Shown: positions 39,429 through 47,962 of the stretch, piece after piece
Numbering within the stretch: the stretch's first letter is position 1
Layout: each line of letters begins with the position of its first letter
DNA from: VAXT01 sp963774625
GTDB lineage: Bacteria; Actinomycetota; Thermoleophilia; Gaiellales; Gaiellaceae
Assembly: GCA_963774625.1 (NCBI GenBank)
Contig: CAVZFQ010000013.1
Span: forward strand, 1,054,001-1,118,000
Direction: 5' to 3'
Length of the DNA: 64,000 nucleotides
Position numbers and translations under genes: made by a program
Notes under the pieces: model-generated
The model's database searches: none
What the model was told of the DNA's origin: nothing
Seen by the model: only the letters and a program-made list of their open reading frames with translations

Positions 39429-40182
39429 ATGCTCCTGGCGGCGGTCGAGTATGCGCGCCCCTCCTCGCTCGCCGACGCGCTCACGGCGCTCGGGCGGAGC
39501 GAGAACGCACGGGCGCTCGCCGGTGGCCAGACGCTGATCAACGTCATGAAGGCGCGAGCCGCCCAGCCCGACCTGCTCGTCGACCTCGCCGACGTGCGCC
39601 GAGCTGCGCGGGATCTCGGAGTCGGGCGGCGCCCTCGAGATCGGCGCCATGACGACCTACGCGCAGCTGATGGACTCGAGCGACGTGTTCGACACGCGGC
39701 CCGTCCTCTCGCGCGTGGCCGGCGAGATCGCCGACGTGCAGGTGCGGAACCGCGGCACGATCGGCGGCAACGTCTGCCTCAGCGACCCGACGAACCACTT
39801 CCCGCCGCTGATGGTCGCCATGAACGCGAGCTTCACGATCGCCGGGCCGAGCGGCGAGCGCACGGTGAGCGCCGACGAGTTCTTCCAGGGCGTCTACATG
39901 ACCGCCGTCCAGCCGGGCGAGCTGCTGACGAAGATCTCGATCCCGGCCGCACAGGGCGACGGCTTCGCCGCGGTCACGATCGGCAAGGACGGCACCTGCA
40001 TCGTCAACGCGGCCGCGACGAAGAACGGCGAGACCCGCTTCGCGATCGGCTGCGTGGCCGCGGTGCCGGTCACGAGCCTCGACGACCTCGACCCGCCCTC
40101 CGACGTCCACGGCTCCGCCGACTACCGGCGCCACCTGGCGAAGATCCTCGTCGACCGCGCGATCGCGGAGGCCGGCGGATGA
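39429..40182 (+). CDS. Molybdenum hydroxylase FAD-binding subunit, CoxM-like (one frameshift)
   Basis: The medium subunit carries FAD and passes electrons from the Fe-S subunit. Opening LLAAVEYARPSSLADALTALG and FAD motif ALAGGQTLINVMKARAAQPD are in the first frame; near 39601 one extra C shifts the frame, and ELRGISESGGALEIGAMTTYAQL continues to the second FAD motif NRGTIGGNVCLSDPTNH and the stop. Restored length is about 250 residues, shorter than the usual 280-290 because the C-terminal domain is small. The stop overlaps the coxS start (ATGA). I avoid the name coxM as a symbol because the substrate is not CO by the large-subunit motif. Confidence 0.88.
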
Positions 40183-40631
40183 ACATCACGGTCACGATCA
40201 ACGGCGAGACCTACGAGCGCGACGTCGACCCGCGCCGCCTGCTCATCCACTTCATCCGCGACGACCTCGACCTGACCGGCTCGCACGTCGGCTGCGACAC
40301 GGGCAACTGCGGCGCCTGCACGGTCCTCTACAACGGCGACGCGGTGAAGAGCTGCATGCTCCTCGCCGTCCAGGCCGACGGCGCGACGATCGAGACCGTC
40401 GAGAGCCTCTCCGCCAACGGCGAGCTCGACGCCCTCCAGCAGGCCTTCTCCGACCACCACGCGCTCCAGTGCGGCTACTGCACGCCGGGGATGCTGATGA
40501 GCGCGAAGCACCTGCTCGACCACAACGCGAGCCCGACCGAAGGCGAGATCCGCAAGGCGATCCAGGGCAACATCTGCCGCTGCACGGGCTACGTGAACAT
40601 CGTCGAAGCGATCAAGGCGGCGTCCAAGTGA
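40179..40631 (+). CDS. Molybdenum hydroxylase [2Fe-2S] subunit, CoxS-like
   Basis: 150 residues. Plant-type ferredoxin cluster ligands: CDTGNCGACTVLYNG with a fourth Cys in VKSCMLL. Second cluster in an all-helical domain: LQCGYCTPGM and NICRCTGY. Opening ITVTINGETYERDVDPRRLL is typical. It relays electrons from the molybdenum site to FAD. Start and stop overlap both neighbours by 4 bp. Confidence 0.95.
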   Translation: MNITVTINGETYERDVDPRRLLIHFIRDDLDLTGSHVGCDTGNCGACTVLYNGDAVKSCMLLAVQADGATIETVESLSANGELDALQQAFSDHHALQCGYCTPGMLMSAKHLLDHNASPTEGEIRKAIQGNICRCTGYVNIVEAIKAASK

Positions 40632-43097
40632 CCGAGCCCCTGGTCGTCGACAAGACCGAGACCAAGGCCGGCTTCATCGGCGTCTCGACCCCGCGCAAGG
40701 AGGACAAGCGCCTCCTGCAGGGCGAAGGCACCTTCTTCGACGACGTCAAGCGCCACGGCATGGGCTACGTCCACTTCGTCCGCGCGCCGTACGCGCACGC
40801 GAACATCACGGCGATCGACGTCTCGAAAGCGGCCGAGCTCGAGGGCGTCTACGGGACGCTGATCGGCGAGGAGGTCGCGGCGCTGACCGACCCGTTCTTC
40901 GAGCTCTCCACTCCGCCCGGCGCGGACATGAAGGACTACGCGCTGGCGGTCGGCAAGGTTCGGCACATGGGCGAGCCGGTCGCGGCCGTCGTCGCGTCGA
41001 GCCGCGAGCTGGCGCGCGACGCCGCGGAGCTCGTCGAGGTGTCGTACGAGCCGCTGCCCACGCTGGTCGACGCCGAGCAGGCGCAGGCCGGGGACGCTCC
41101 GATCCTCCACGAGGAGGCGGGCTCGAACGTCGTCTGGCAAGGCCTCTTCGACTGGGGCGACTACGACGCGGCGCTCGCGGAGGCCGACCACGTCGTCCGC
41201 ATCGAGCGCCTGCACTTCGACCGCTTCTCGTCGACGCCGCTCGAGTGCGCCGGCTGCGTCGTCGAGTACGACCGCGGCACGCAGCAATGGTCGATCTTCG
41301 GCAACCACCAGATGCCCGGCATCGGCATCATCTGGATGGCCCCGGCGCTGCGCACCGGCACCGACAAGCTGCGCTTCGTCTCGCAGGACATCGGCGGCGG
41401 CTTCGGCAACAAGATCTGCCTGCACCCGCAGTTCACGGCGTGCTGCCTGCTCGCGCGCAAGCTGAACCGGCCCGTGCAGTGGACGGAGTGGCGCACCGAC
41501 CAGCACATGGCGAACGCGCACGGCAACGAGCGCCACTTCCTCGACGTCGAGGTGCCGGTCAAGGCGGACGGGACGATGCTCGGCTTCAAGGTGAAGGCGA
41601 TCGACGACTGCGGCGCCTTCCCGCGCTACGAGCCGCTCGGCTGCATCATCTGGGCGCAGGTCACGCCGGGGCTCTACCGCTGGCGAAACGTTCGGGTCGA
41701 CTTCACGCAGGTCGTGACGAACAAGTCGCCGGTCTCCCCGAACCGCGGCTACTCGCGCATGCAGCACCTCTGGCTGACCGAGCGGATCATGGACATCGTC
41801 GCCACCGAGCTCGGCCTCGACCCGGTCGAGGCGCGCAAGAAGAACTACATCAAGAGCGAGGAGATGCCGTACGAGACGCCGAACGGCTGCGTCTACGACT
41901 CGGGCGACTACGCGCGGTGCCTGGACATCGCGCTCGACCTGGTCGACTACAAGGGGATCGAGGCGCGGCGGGCCGACGCGGCAGCAGCGCGGCAAGCTGC
42001 TCGGGATCGGGATCGGCTCGACGCTCGATTCAGGGACGAACAACTTCGGCCAGTCGCAGCTCCTGAACCCCGAGCTGCAGTTCTCCGGCAACAACGAGGT
42101 TGCCTCGGTGCGGCTCGACATCTTCGGCGAGATCGTCGTCACGCTGGGGACGACGCCGCAGGGCCAGAGCCACGAGACGGTCACGGCACAGCTCGTCGCC
42201 GAGATGCTCGGCGTCACGCCTGACGACGTCCATGTTCGGGCCGGGCACGACTCGTACTGGAACTCTCATGCCGGCTTCTCGGGGACGTATGCGTCGCAGT
42301 TCGCGGTGACGGGGTTGGGCGCGGTCAAAGGCGCGACCGACATGCTCGCCGACCAGATCAAGCGGCTCGCGGGCGTGATCCTGGGCGGCGTGCCGCCGGA
42401 TCAGATCGAGCTCGCCGAGGGCTTCGCGCGCATCAAGGGGACTCCGGAGGCGGCGCTGCCGTTCATGGCGTGCGGCGCGATCATCAACATGAACAACGCC
42501 GGCCTGCCGCCCGAGCTCGACGACGTGACGCTGAACTGCCGCTACGTGTACCGCCCGCCCTTCGAGGTGCCCGACAAGGAGCGCAAGTTCGGGAATCTGA
42601 CGCTGACGTACGCGATGCAGATCCATGCGTGCGTGATCGAGATCGACAAGGAGACGGGGACGTACGAGATCGTCGACTACGCGGCCGTGGACGACTGCGG
42701 GAAGCGGATCCACCCGCAGATCGTCGAGGGCCAGGTGCACGGCGCGACGGCGCAGGCGCTGGGCGCGGCGATGCACGAGACGTTTCCCTACGACGAAGAC
42801 GGGACGTTGCTGACCGCCAACTTCTACGACTACCACGTGCCGCATGCGCTCGACATGCCGCCCATGAAGACGGGCTACATCGAGTCGCCGTCGCCGTTCT
42901 CGTCGCTGGGAACGAAGGGCATGGGCGAGGGCGGCGGCGCCGGGATCCATGCCGTGTGCGCCGCGGTCCAGGACGCGCTGCGGCAGGACGGCGGCGCGAT
43001 CGTGACCGACTCGCACAACCCGTACCACCGGGTCTGGGAGCTGCTGCAGAACCCGGAGGCGAGCCGCGCCGGCGTGAAGGTCGAGCGCCGCGCATGA
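40628..43097 (+). CDS. Molybdenum hydroxylase large subunit, CoxL-like with variant active-site loop (one frameshift)
   Basis: About 823 residues. Domain marks: VSTPRKEDKRLLQGEGTFFDDV at the start, VSQDIGGGFGNKICLHPQF, and MGEGGGAGIHAVCAAVQDA holding the catalytic Glu. The loop that reads AYxCSFR in form I CO dehydrogenase and AYxGAGR in form II reads SPNRGYSRM here (residues 370-378), so CO oxidation should not be assumed. The frame changes near 41985 (one extra base); both sides are well conserved and no stop interrupts the restored frame. GTG start overlaps coxS and the stop overlaps the coxG-like gene. XdhC at 32.5 kb may mature it. Confidence 0.9.
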
Positions 43098-43675
43098 AGG
43101 TCGAGGGCACGAAGCATTTCGACGCCCCGCAGGCGAAGGTCTGGGAGGTGCTGAACGACCCGTCCCGGATGGCGAAGACGATGCCGGGCGTGAAGGACTT
43201 CTCGATCGAGGACGACCGTCACTGGACGGCGAAGGTCGTCATCCCGCTGGGCCTGGGCGGCCTGAAGATGAGCATCAACTTCGAGAAGGTCGAGGAGCGA
43301 GCCCCGGACTACGCGCGCCTGAACGCGAAGGGCACGGGCGTGGGGGCGATGCTGAACATGGACACGCAGTTCGAGCTGAGCGAGTCAGGCGGCGGCACGG
43401 AGATGAAGTGGGAGGCGGACGTGCGGCTCATGGGGCAGGTCGGGTCGATGGGGCAGCGGGTGCTGCAGCCGATCGTGAACCAGCAGGTACAGAACGTGCT
43501 CAAGTCCCTGGACGCGCAGGTAAGCGAGGCGGCTGGCAGCGCCTCAGCGTCGGCGGAATCGGTGCCTGCCGCGGCGGGCTCGAGCGCGGCCGAGGCGGGA
43601 ATCCATCCTGGCTCGCCAGAGACCTATTCGTCAGAACCCAAAGGGCCTACTCACTCAGCAAGCGACCCGACATAG
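43094..43675 (+). CDS. CoxG-like SRPBCC protein
   Basis: 193 residues. The CoxG fold is clear: KVEGTKHFDAPQAKVWEVLNDP, MAKTMPGVKDFS, and QRVLQPIVNQQVQNVLKSLDAQ. CoxG proteins recruit the molybdenum hydroxylase to the membrane in the studied CODH system. The last 45 residues are low-complexity (Ala/Ser-rich, then PGSPETYSSEPKGP) and look like either a flexible tail or run-on sequence at the border of the accessory island that starts here. Confidence 0.9.
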   Translation: MKVEGTKHFDAPQAKVWEVLNDPSRMAKTMPGVKDFSIEDDRHWTAKVVIPLGLGGLKMSINFEKVEERAPDYARLNAKGTGVGAMLNMDTQFELSESGGGTEMKWEADVRLMGQVGSMGQRVLQPIVNQQVQNVLKSLDAQVSEAAGSASASAESVPAAAGSSAAEAGIHPGSPETYSSEPKGPTHSASDPT

Positions 43676-43814
43676 GACTGCCTGACCAAGGGCGGCCGTC
43701 CCTGACCGCCCCATCAGCCGAAGGGGCCGACTTCGCTAGCGGAAATTGCCCCGGCGCGCACTCGGTTTAGGAAACCGCGCGCGTCCGTCACAGGAAAGTG
43801 CTGACCCAGCCAGG

Positions 43815-45068
43815 CTAGTTACACAGCGTGCAGCTGGAGGGGACGACCGGATGACCGGGCTGCGAGCGGCTCAGAGTGAGACGGAAAGTTCCGTTTTTCA
43901 AACGCTCTAGGAGCAAATACCAGCCCACATAGTTGCCGCGGCTGATCACGTTGCCCAAGGATGACCAGTTGAGCCATGTCGGTGAGTTGCCCTGGCCTGC
44001 CTCGCGCGACGGGGCGTGGTCGACGGTCAAATTGTGGACACCGAGATGGCGCCTCCCGATATAGACATCGAAAGGTACGACGGTCAGTTCTTTTGGGCGT
44101 GGGGACTGTCCTCGATACGACCGCATCATCTGCTGGCCCCAGGCAAGGCCGTGGAAGAAGTACTGACGGAAGAAGACCGCCTGATCGATTGGATGGGGCC
44201 CTCGATTCAAAATCACGTCTTTCCTCTGATGGCTCGGGGGCGGCTTCTTCATTGCATCTGAGACGGTGAGTTCCCGCCACCAGGACATGGCGACAACACT
44301 TCTGGATGTTCCGGAGGTCGCGGTTCGTCGAGCCGTCGCTCCTCCGAGCGCGGCCTTTTGTTTGACAACGCGTACACCGCGAACGGCGCGGACTGGGGGT
44401 CGGCGGTTTTTTCGTGTGGTTGTCGGGGCCCCAAGGAGGCCGATTGCCTGCCGTCCGAACACCTGCTTCAGGGTGGGTGCAGTGCGCGTGCGCCGCTGGC
44501 GATCGACCTGTCCTCGCTCTGCCGACGTTGCGATGAGCTTTTTGTCGCGCAGCTCCTTCAAGAGAGCGGAGTCCAGCCGCCGGAACGGCATCCCGGTCGC
44601 AATGAACGAGTCAAAGTATTCGCGCGCGTTGCTTCGGAAGCGCTCGTCGGATCGGGTTCGCCGGTTCAGGTCGATGGCAGTCGAAGCCTCGAAGTTCGTG
44701 TACAGCCCGCCCTCCGTCACGTTGCCCGAGCCGATGACGAGTAGTGCGGACCGATTGTTTTCGACGACGTAAAGCTCGGGGTGGAAGGTCCGATTCCCGT
44801 CGTGGAACAGGAACACGCGGTTCATCGAAGATTTTGAGTGCCAGGCGTAGACCTTCGTAGGTCGCGATGCCTTGGTCTACACCGAGAGTCGCTTCGGCTC
44901 GGCCGCCGCGCGCTCTGTGATGGACACTGTCGATCACGGTAAAGGTGGGCTAGCCCAGACTCCTGTGCCCAAGCCGTCAGGAGCCAGAAGGAGTCCGCCT
45001 TGTAGCTTGCTCAGCAGGGCCGTTCCGATCTGGCTGTCTTTACTGAAGGGCTGTAAGAGAAGCCGCAC
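43815..45068 (-). pseudogene. PLD-family nuclease (NgoFVII-like restriction endonuclease), three frameshifts
   Basis: Restored product of about 417 residues. It starts at GTG 45068 (RLLLQPFSKDSQIGTALLSKL), shifts near 44997 to ADSFWLLTAWAQESGLAHLY, shifts near 44938 to DSVHHRARGG..TLGVDQGIATYEGLRLALKIFDE, and shifts near 44822 to RVFLFHDGNRTFHPELYVVE, SGNVTEGGLYTNFEAS and a long C-terminal part to TAG 43815. The PLD motif HxKxxxxD/E is present as HPELYVVE: the lysine is Glu here. With the methyltransferase on the same strand it would form a Type II-like restriction-modification pair. The last 336 codons are one open frame. Confidence 0.72.
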
Positions 45069-45101
45069 CCGCACGCGGCTCTTGTATCGGACCAACGGGA
45101 G

Positions 45102-45392
45102 ATGTCCAAAAAGACTGGCCGCTGTCGCGTTCCTCGTGCTGTTCCCTGAGCCGGCAGTTGGCGGCTCCCTTGATCCGGTCACCCGGCCGCTTGACGGGCT
45201 GGGGCTCGTGCCGACGAGTACGGCCTGCGCACGTCGCCGAAACCATGTGCTTTCGCACTCTTGGACCCGCAACGGCAATACTTTCGCAAGGATTCCGATC
45301 CCAAAGAGCATCCCAACCTGAGGATCGAGAACTTCGGATCACAGATCGAGGCGGTGTACCGCCGGCGCTACTCCGGCTCGCTTCCGCACTGA
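45102..45392 (+). pseudogene. Small plus-strand gene, frameshifted, not recognised
   Basis: A start with GGAG and ATG at 45102 (MSKKTGRCRVPRAVP) loses its frame. From about 45205 another frame reads ADEYGLRTSPKPCAFALLDPQ, RQYFRKDSDPKEHPNLRIEN and FGSQIEAVYRRRYSGSLPH to TGA 45392, with protein-like composition. The pieces suggest one gene of about 95 codons, divergent from the nuclease gene (34 bp apart) and convergent to the methyltransferase (4 bp apart). I cannot name a family. Confidence 0.4.
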
Positions 45393-45396
45393 CGTC

Positions 45397-47025
45397 CTAC
45401 TTCTTGCCGCGCGCGAGGCGGCGGTCGCGCAGCCTCTCCCGACGCCTCTGAGGGTGTCCACGAGTTCTTCTCAAGAACCGAGAGCCTGATGAGCAGGCGC
45501 TCGTCAACGAAATCGAGCGCCTCGGTCAGCCGTCCATCGCGGAGGAGGGTATCGACCCGCCGGACATCATTCATCGTGAGCGCATGCAGATCGGGAACGG
45601 CAGCCCTTCGGCTTCGTTGGGTTGCCGACTTGCTGGCGCGCCTCCGCCGTAGCTCCGCCCGTACCGGAAACCGGATTCCATCGAGTTGATTGAGGCGGCT
45701 GCGAGCCGTGCGGGCGGCAGCCCGTTCAGCATGCGCACGCGGTGGATCGTGTCGGTCGAAGTAGACGCCGGCTGCCGTGTTCGCGATGATGCGCGGATGG
45801 TGATTGGATCTGCCGCAGTAAATGCATGCCGGCGTCCAAATCGAGGGTACGACCCCCACCACTTCTTCCATATGAGCATTTGTCATCATCGAGACCTTCG
45901 CGGCCTCTCCCGGCAGAAGACGTACGAGCTGAGCGCTTCGTCATCAGTTCGTTCGACTTGCTCCAGGGCGCTGCCAGTCAGCTGACAGAGCGCGTCTGCC
46001 CTTCGCGGTTCGCTTCGAGATCGAGCTTGCCCGAAGACGCGCTCCGCGGAGGTGAGCGGACTGACTCACGAGTGGCATGACGTGGTGCTCGAGCTGCCGC
46101 TCCTGAGCCGGCGCGGGGCGGGAGCACGAAGAACTGATTCCGGCCGGTGCGACGCCGACGTCAACCTCGGCTAGCTCGCCGAGCATGACAAGAGACTCGT
46201 GACCGCGCGCACTTCGTAGCGCGGCGATTCTCCGCGTTCGAATCAAGGAAGTACTTTGTCCCACTTCTACGGTCTCGTGCCGCAGTGCCGGAGCGTCGAG
46301 GGAGCGCGGCCAGGGCCTGGGTTCCGGGAGCGACCCGAGCGTCGAGTACTTCCTCGACCCGGATCTGCGCTGGCCCGGCGCCGCGGACGCCCAAGCAGGA
46401 GCACTACTTCCTGCAAGATCCGTCAAAGACGAGCCCGCTTGAAGGTGACCGCAGTGAGTTCGCTGAACTCGTCCACTAGGAATGCCCTGAGCTCCGCGGC
46501 ATAGGTCACTTGCAGAAGCTCAGCTGGGATGACGAGGCCAAGTCGACCGTCTGGCCGTAGGCGAGGGCGCTCGCGACCACGAATGGAACCCAGGCGTTCG
46601 TCAACTTCGTTGGTCGCATGTCGACGCTGCGCATTACGTCGAACGCCTGAGACCGAGTCCGGCTCCGTCCAATGCTGAAAGCGGATGAACGGAGGATTTC
46701 CGGCGACCCGTCCCACAAACCTCGTTGACCTTCATCGAACCAGGCGAAGAAGTCGTCGGTAACCACCTCCGCGCCAGGGGCGTTGCGGCGAGCCTTCCTC
46801 GCCTCCGCACGTTCAAGTTCGATCCCCACGACCTCAGTGCCGTGGCCGGCGAGGACGCCGGTCGCCGCCGTCCCCCCGCAGCTTGGCTCAAGCAGCCTTG
46901 GCCCCGCACCGCCTACCCAGTCGGCAAGGAACTCTGCGATGGCCGTCGGCGTGTAGTAGCCGCCGCGCAACTTTTCGGTTGTAGGGCGGGGCAACGGAAA
47001 ACTGCTGTACAGGTGCGCGCCCCAT
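45397..47025 (-). pseudogene. N6-adenine DNA methyltransferase (Eco57I/BREX-like class), many frameshifts
   Basis: Restored length about 540 residues. Pieces in order along the minus strand: KLRGGYYTPTAIAEFLADWVGG; SAM motif LLEPSCGGTAATGVLAGHG (about 46,895-46,840); catalytic motif GNPPFIRFQHW (near 46,690); PTKLTNAWVPFVVASALA; RPDGRLGLVIPAELLQVTYA; LESLVMLGELAEVDVGV region; a target-recognition part with EEVVGVVPSIWTPACIYCG, TDTIHRVRMLNGLPPARLAA and GRSYGGG; then ALTMNDVRRVDTLLRDGRL and ERLRDRRLARGKK to TAG 45397. At least eight single-base frame changes separate these pieces. NPPF marks an N6-adenine methylase. It is the modification partner of the PLD nuclease. Confidence 0.8.
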
Positions 47026-47070
47026 GATGGGAACTCTAGGTCCTGAGCCGGCCGTCGCAGGCAGCCGCCT

Positions 47071-47157
47071 GTGCGTTTCCTTGTGCGTTTTCTTGACATC
47101 TGTGCGTTCGTGTGCTCAGATGTACAGACAGAAACGCACGAGACAGGAGAAACGCAT
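47071..47157. promoter_or_regulatory. Five-copy operator array and promoter in a divergent region
   Basis: GTGCGTTT at 47071-47078 and 47083-47090 and GTGCGTTC at 47102-47109 are followed by inverted copies AAACGCAC at 47132-47139 and AAACGCAT at 47150-47157. TTGACA (47093-47098) lies between the copies, with a weak -10 candidate TCAGAT 17 bp later. The last copy covers the ATG of the regulator-like gene; AGGAG (47145-47149) is its ribosome-binding site. The methyltransferase is transcribed the other way from 47025, so a factor binding the array could control both. Confidence 0.65.
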
Positions 47158-47794
47158 GGCAGAGTCCACGACAACAAGCATCGGCTCCGGAACTGCAGGC
47201 GGGCTACTCGACTTCCTCGACTACCTGATCGGAAGGGCTAGCAACGGCGCTCAGGTCAATCCCTGGAAGTCCGCAGTCCGGCAGGTGTTCACGACGATGG
47301 AAGGCGACGCCTTCGAGAGTTCGACGTCAGGACGGTCGATGCCGACGAGTTCATGGACCGCTTCAGCAACCGCGTCGTCGGCGAGTATAAGCGGGAGGAC
47401 CTCGTCGCCTACCGTCAGCGCTTCAAGAAGGCAATCGGGGCGTATACCGGTCTCTCCGAAGTGGAACCGTCCGCCATCGCTCTCAAGGCGGCGCACCCGA
47501 GCCGAAAACTCCGGGCCGAGCGCTCCGAGGTCATGCCGAAGCGGACGGCGAAGGACAGTTCGCCCCCACTGCGATGGTGACGGCCGCCAGATTCTGCGGC
47601 GCGGATCCGCTGATCGACTCATCCATTTCCTCTCAGGTCTGGCCAGATCGCGTACGTCCGTCTGCCGCGACCTTGAGAAGGCAGACGCTGAGCGGTTAGG
47701 CGCCTTTGTTCGGACTCTCGTCTATGAGCCGCAACTGACCGATGTCGGCTGGAACACAGCCGGGTTCCGACAGCGACCAGACGGAAGGAGGTGA
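47156..47794 (+). pseudogene. Regulator-like protein with recombinase-SAM-like N-terminus, frameshifted
   Basis: The start MAESTTTSIGSGTAGGLLDFLDYLIG and NPWKSAVRQVFTTMEGD are in the first frame; near 47320 it shifts to FDVRTVDADEFMDRFSNRVVGEYKREDL and AYRQRFKKAIGAYTGL. The end can be pieced together as HPFPLRSGQIAYVRLP then DLEKADAERLGAFVRTLVYEPQL. The helical N-terminus resembles the SAM-like DNA-binding domain of tyrosine recombinases, without any catalytic domain. The FPLR..LP-DL..AERL-AF end is a pattern I know from unnamed actinobacterial proteins. Position behind the operator array and beside a methyltransferase suggests an autoregulated control protein. Confidence 0.6.
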
Positions 47795-47797
47795 TTA

Positions 47798-47911
47798 GTG
47801 ATCGCCAAGAAGTCGGCGCGGGGCAAGTTCCGCTCAGCGGTTTCGGGCAAGTACGTCTCGTCGAAGTACGGCAAGACGCATCCAAAGACCACAGTCAAGG
47901 AGGGCAAGTAG
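47798..47911 (+). CDS. Tiny basic protein (37 aa) of a widespread unnamed family
   Basis: GTG start behind a perfect AAGGAGGT (47785-47792) at 5-bp spacing, 3 bp after the stop of the preceding gene. The product begins MIAKKSARGKFRSAVSG and continues KYVSSKYGKTHPKTTVKEGK. The pattern SAVSGKYV...HPKTTVKE matches tiny proteins often seen in bacterial accessory regions and sometimes mislabelled as multidrug transporters. It is basic, has no membrane helix, and is the only gene of the island that is intact. Function unknown; the strong translation signal suggests high expression. Confidence 0.7.
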   Translation: MIAKKSARGKFRSAVSGKYVSSKYGKTHPKTTVKEGK

Positions 47912-47962
47912 TCCTCCGGGGCGCCGCCCGACCTCCATCGGTGGTTAGCCCTGGTCCAGAGT

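Noticed and set aside
40589..42217. A 542-codon minus-strand ORF
   Set aside because: Antisense of the molybdenum hydroxylase large subunit; typical GC-rich shadow frame.
39429..43675. Aerobic CO dehydrogenase
   Set aside because: Gene order fits coxMSLG, but the active-site loop matches neither form I nor form II, so CO as substrate is not supported.
44016..44261. An 81-codon plus-strand ORF with protein-like composition (MVDGQIVDTEMAPPDIDIER)
   Set aside because: It is antisense to the C-terminal part of the PLD nuclease, which has the conserved features and stays open for 336 codons.
43815..47025. DISARM or BREX system
   Set aside because: PLD and adenine methylase genes are present, but no helicase/DUF1998, PglZ or BrxC-like gene is seen; a simple restriction-modification pair explains the data better.
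47156..47794. Tyrosine recombinase (integrase)
   Set aside because: Only the N-terminal part resembles the SAM-like domain; no catalytic R..HxxR..Y region is present in any frame.
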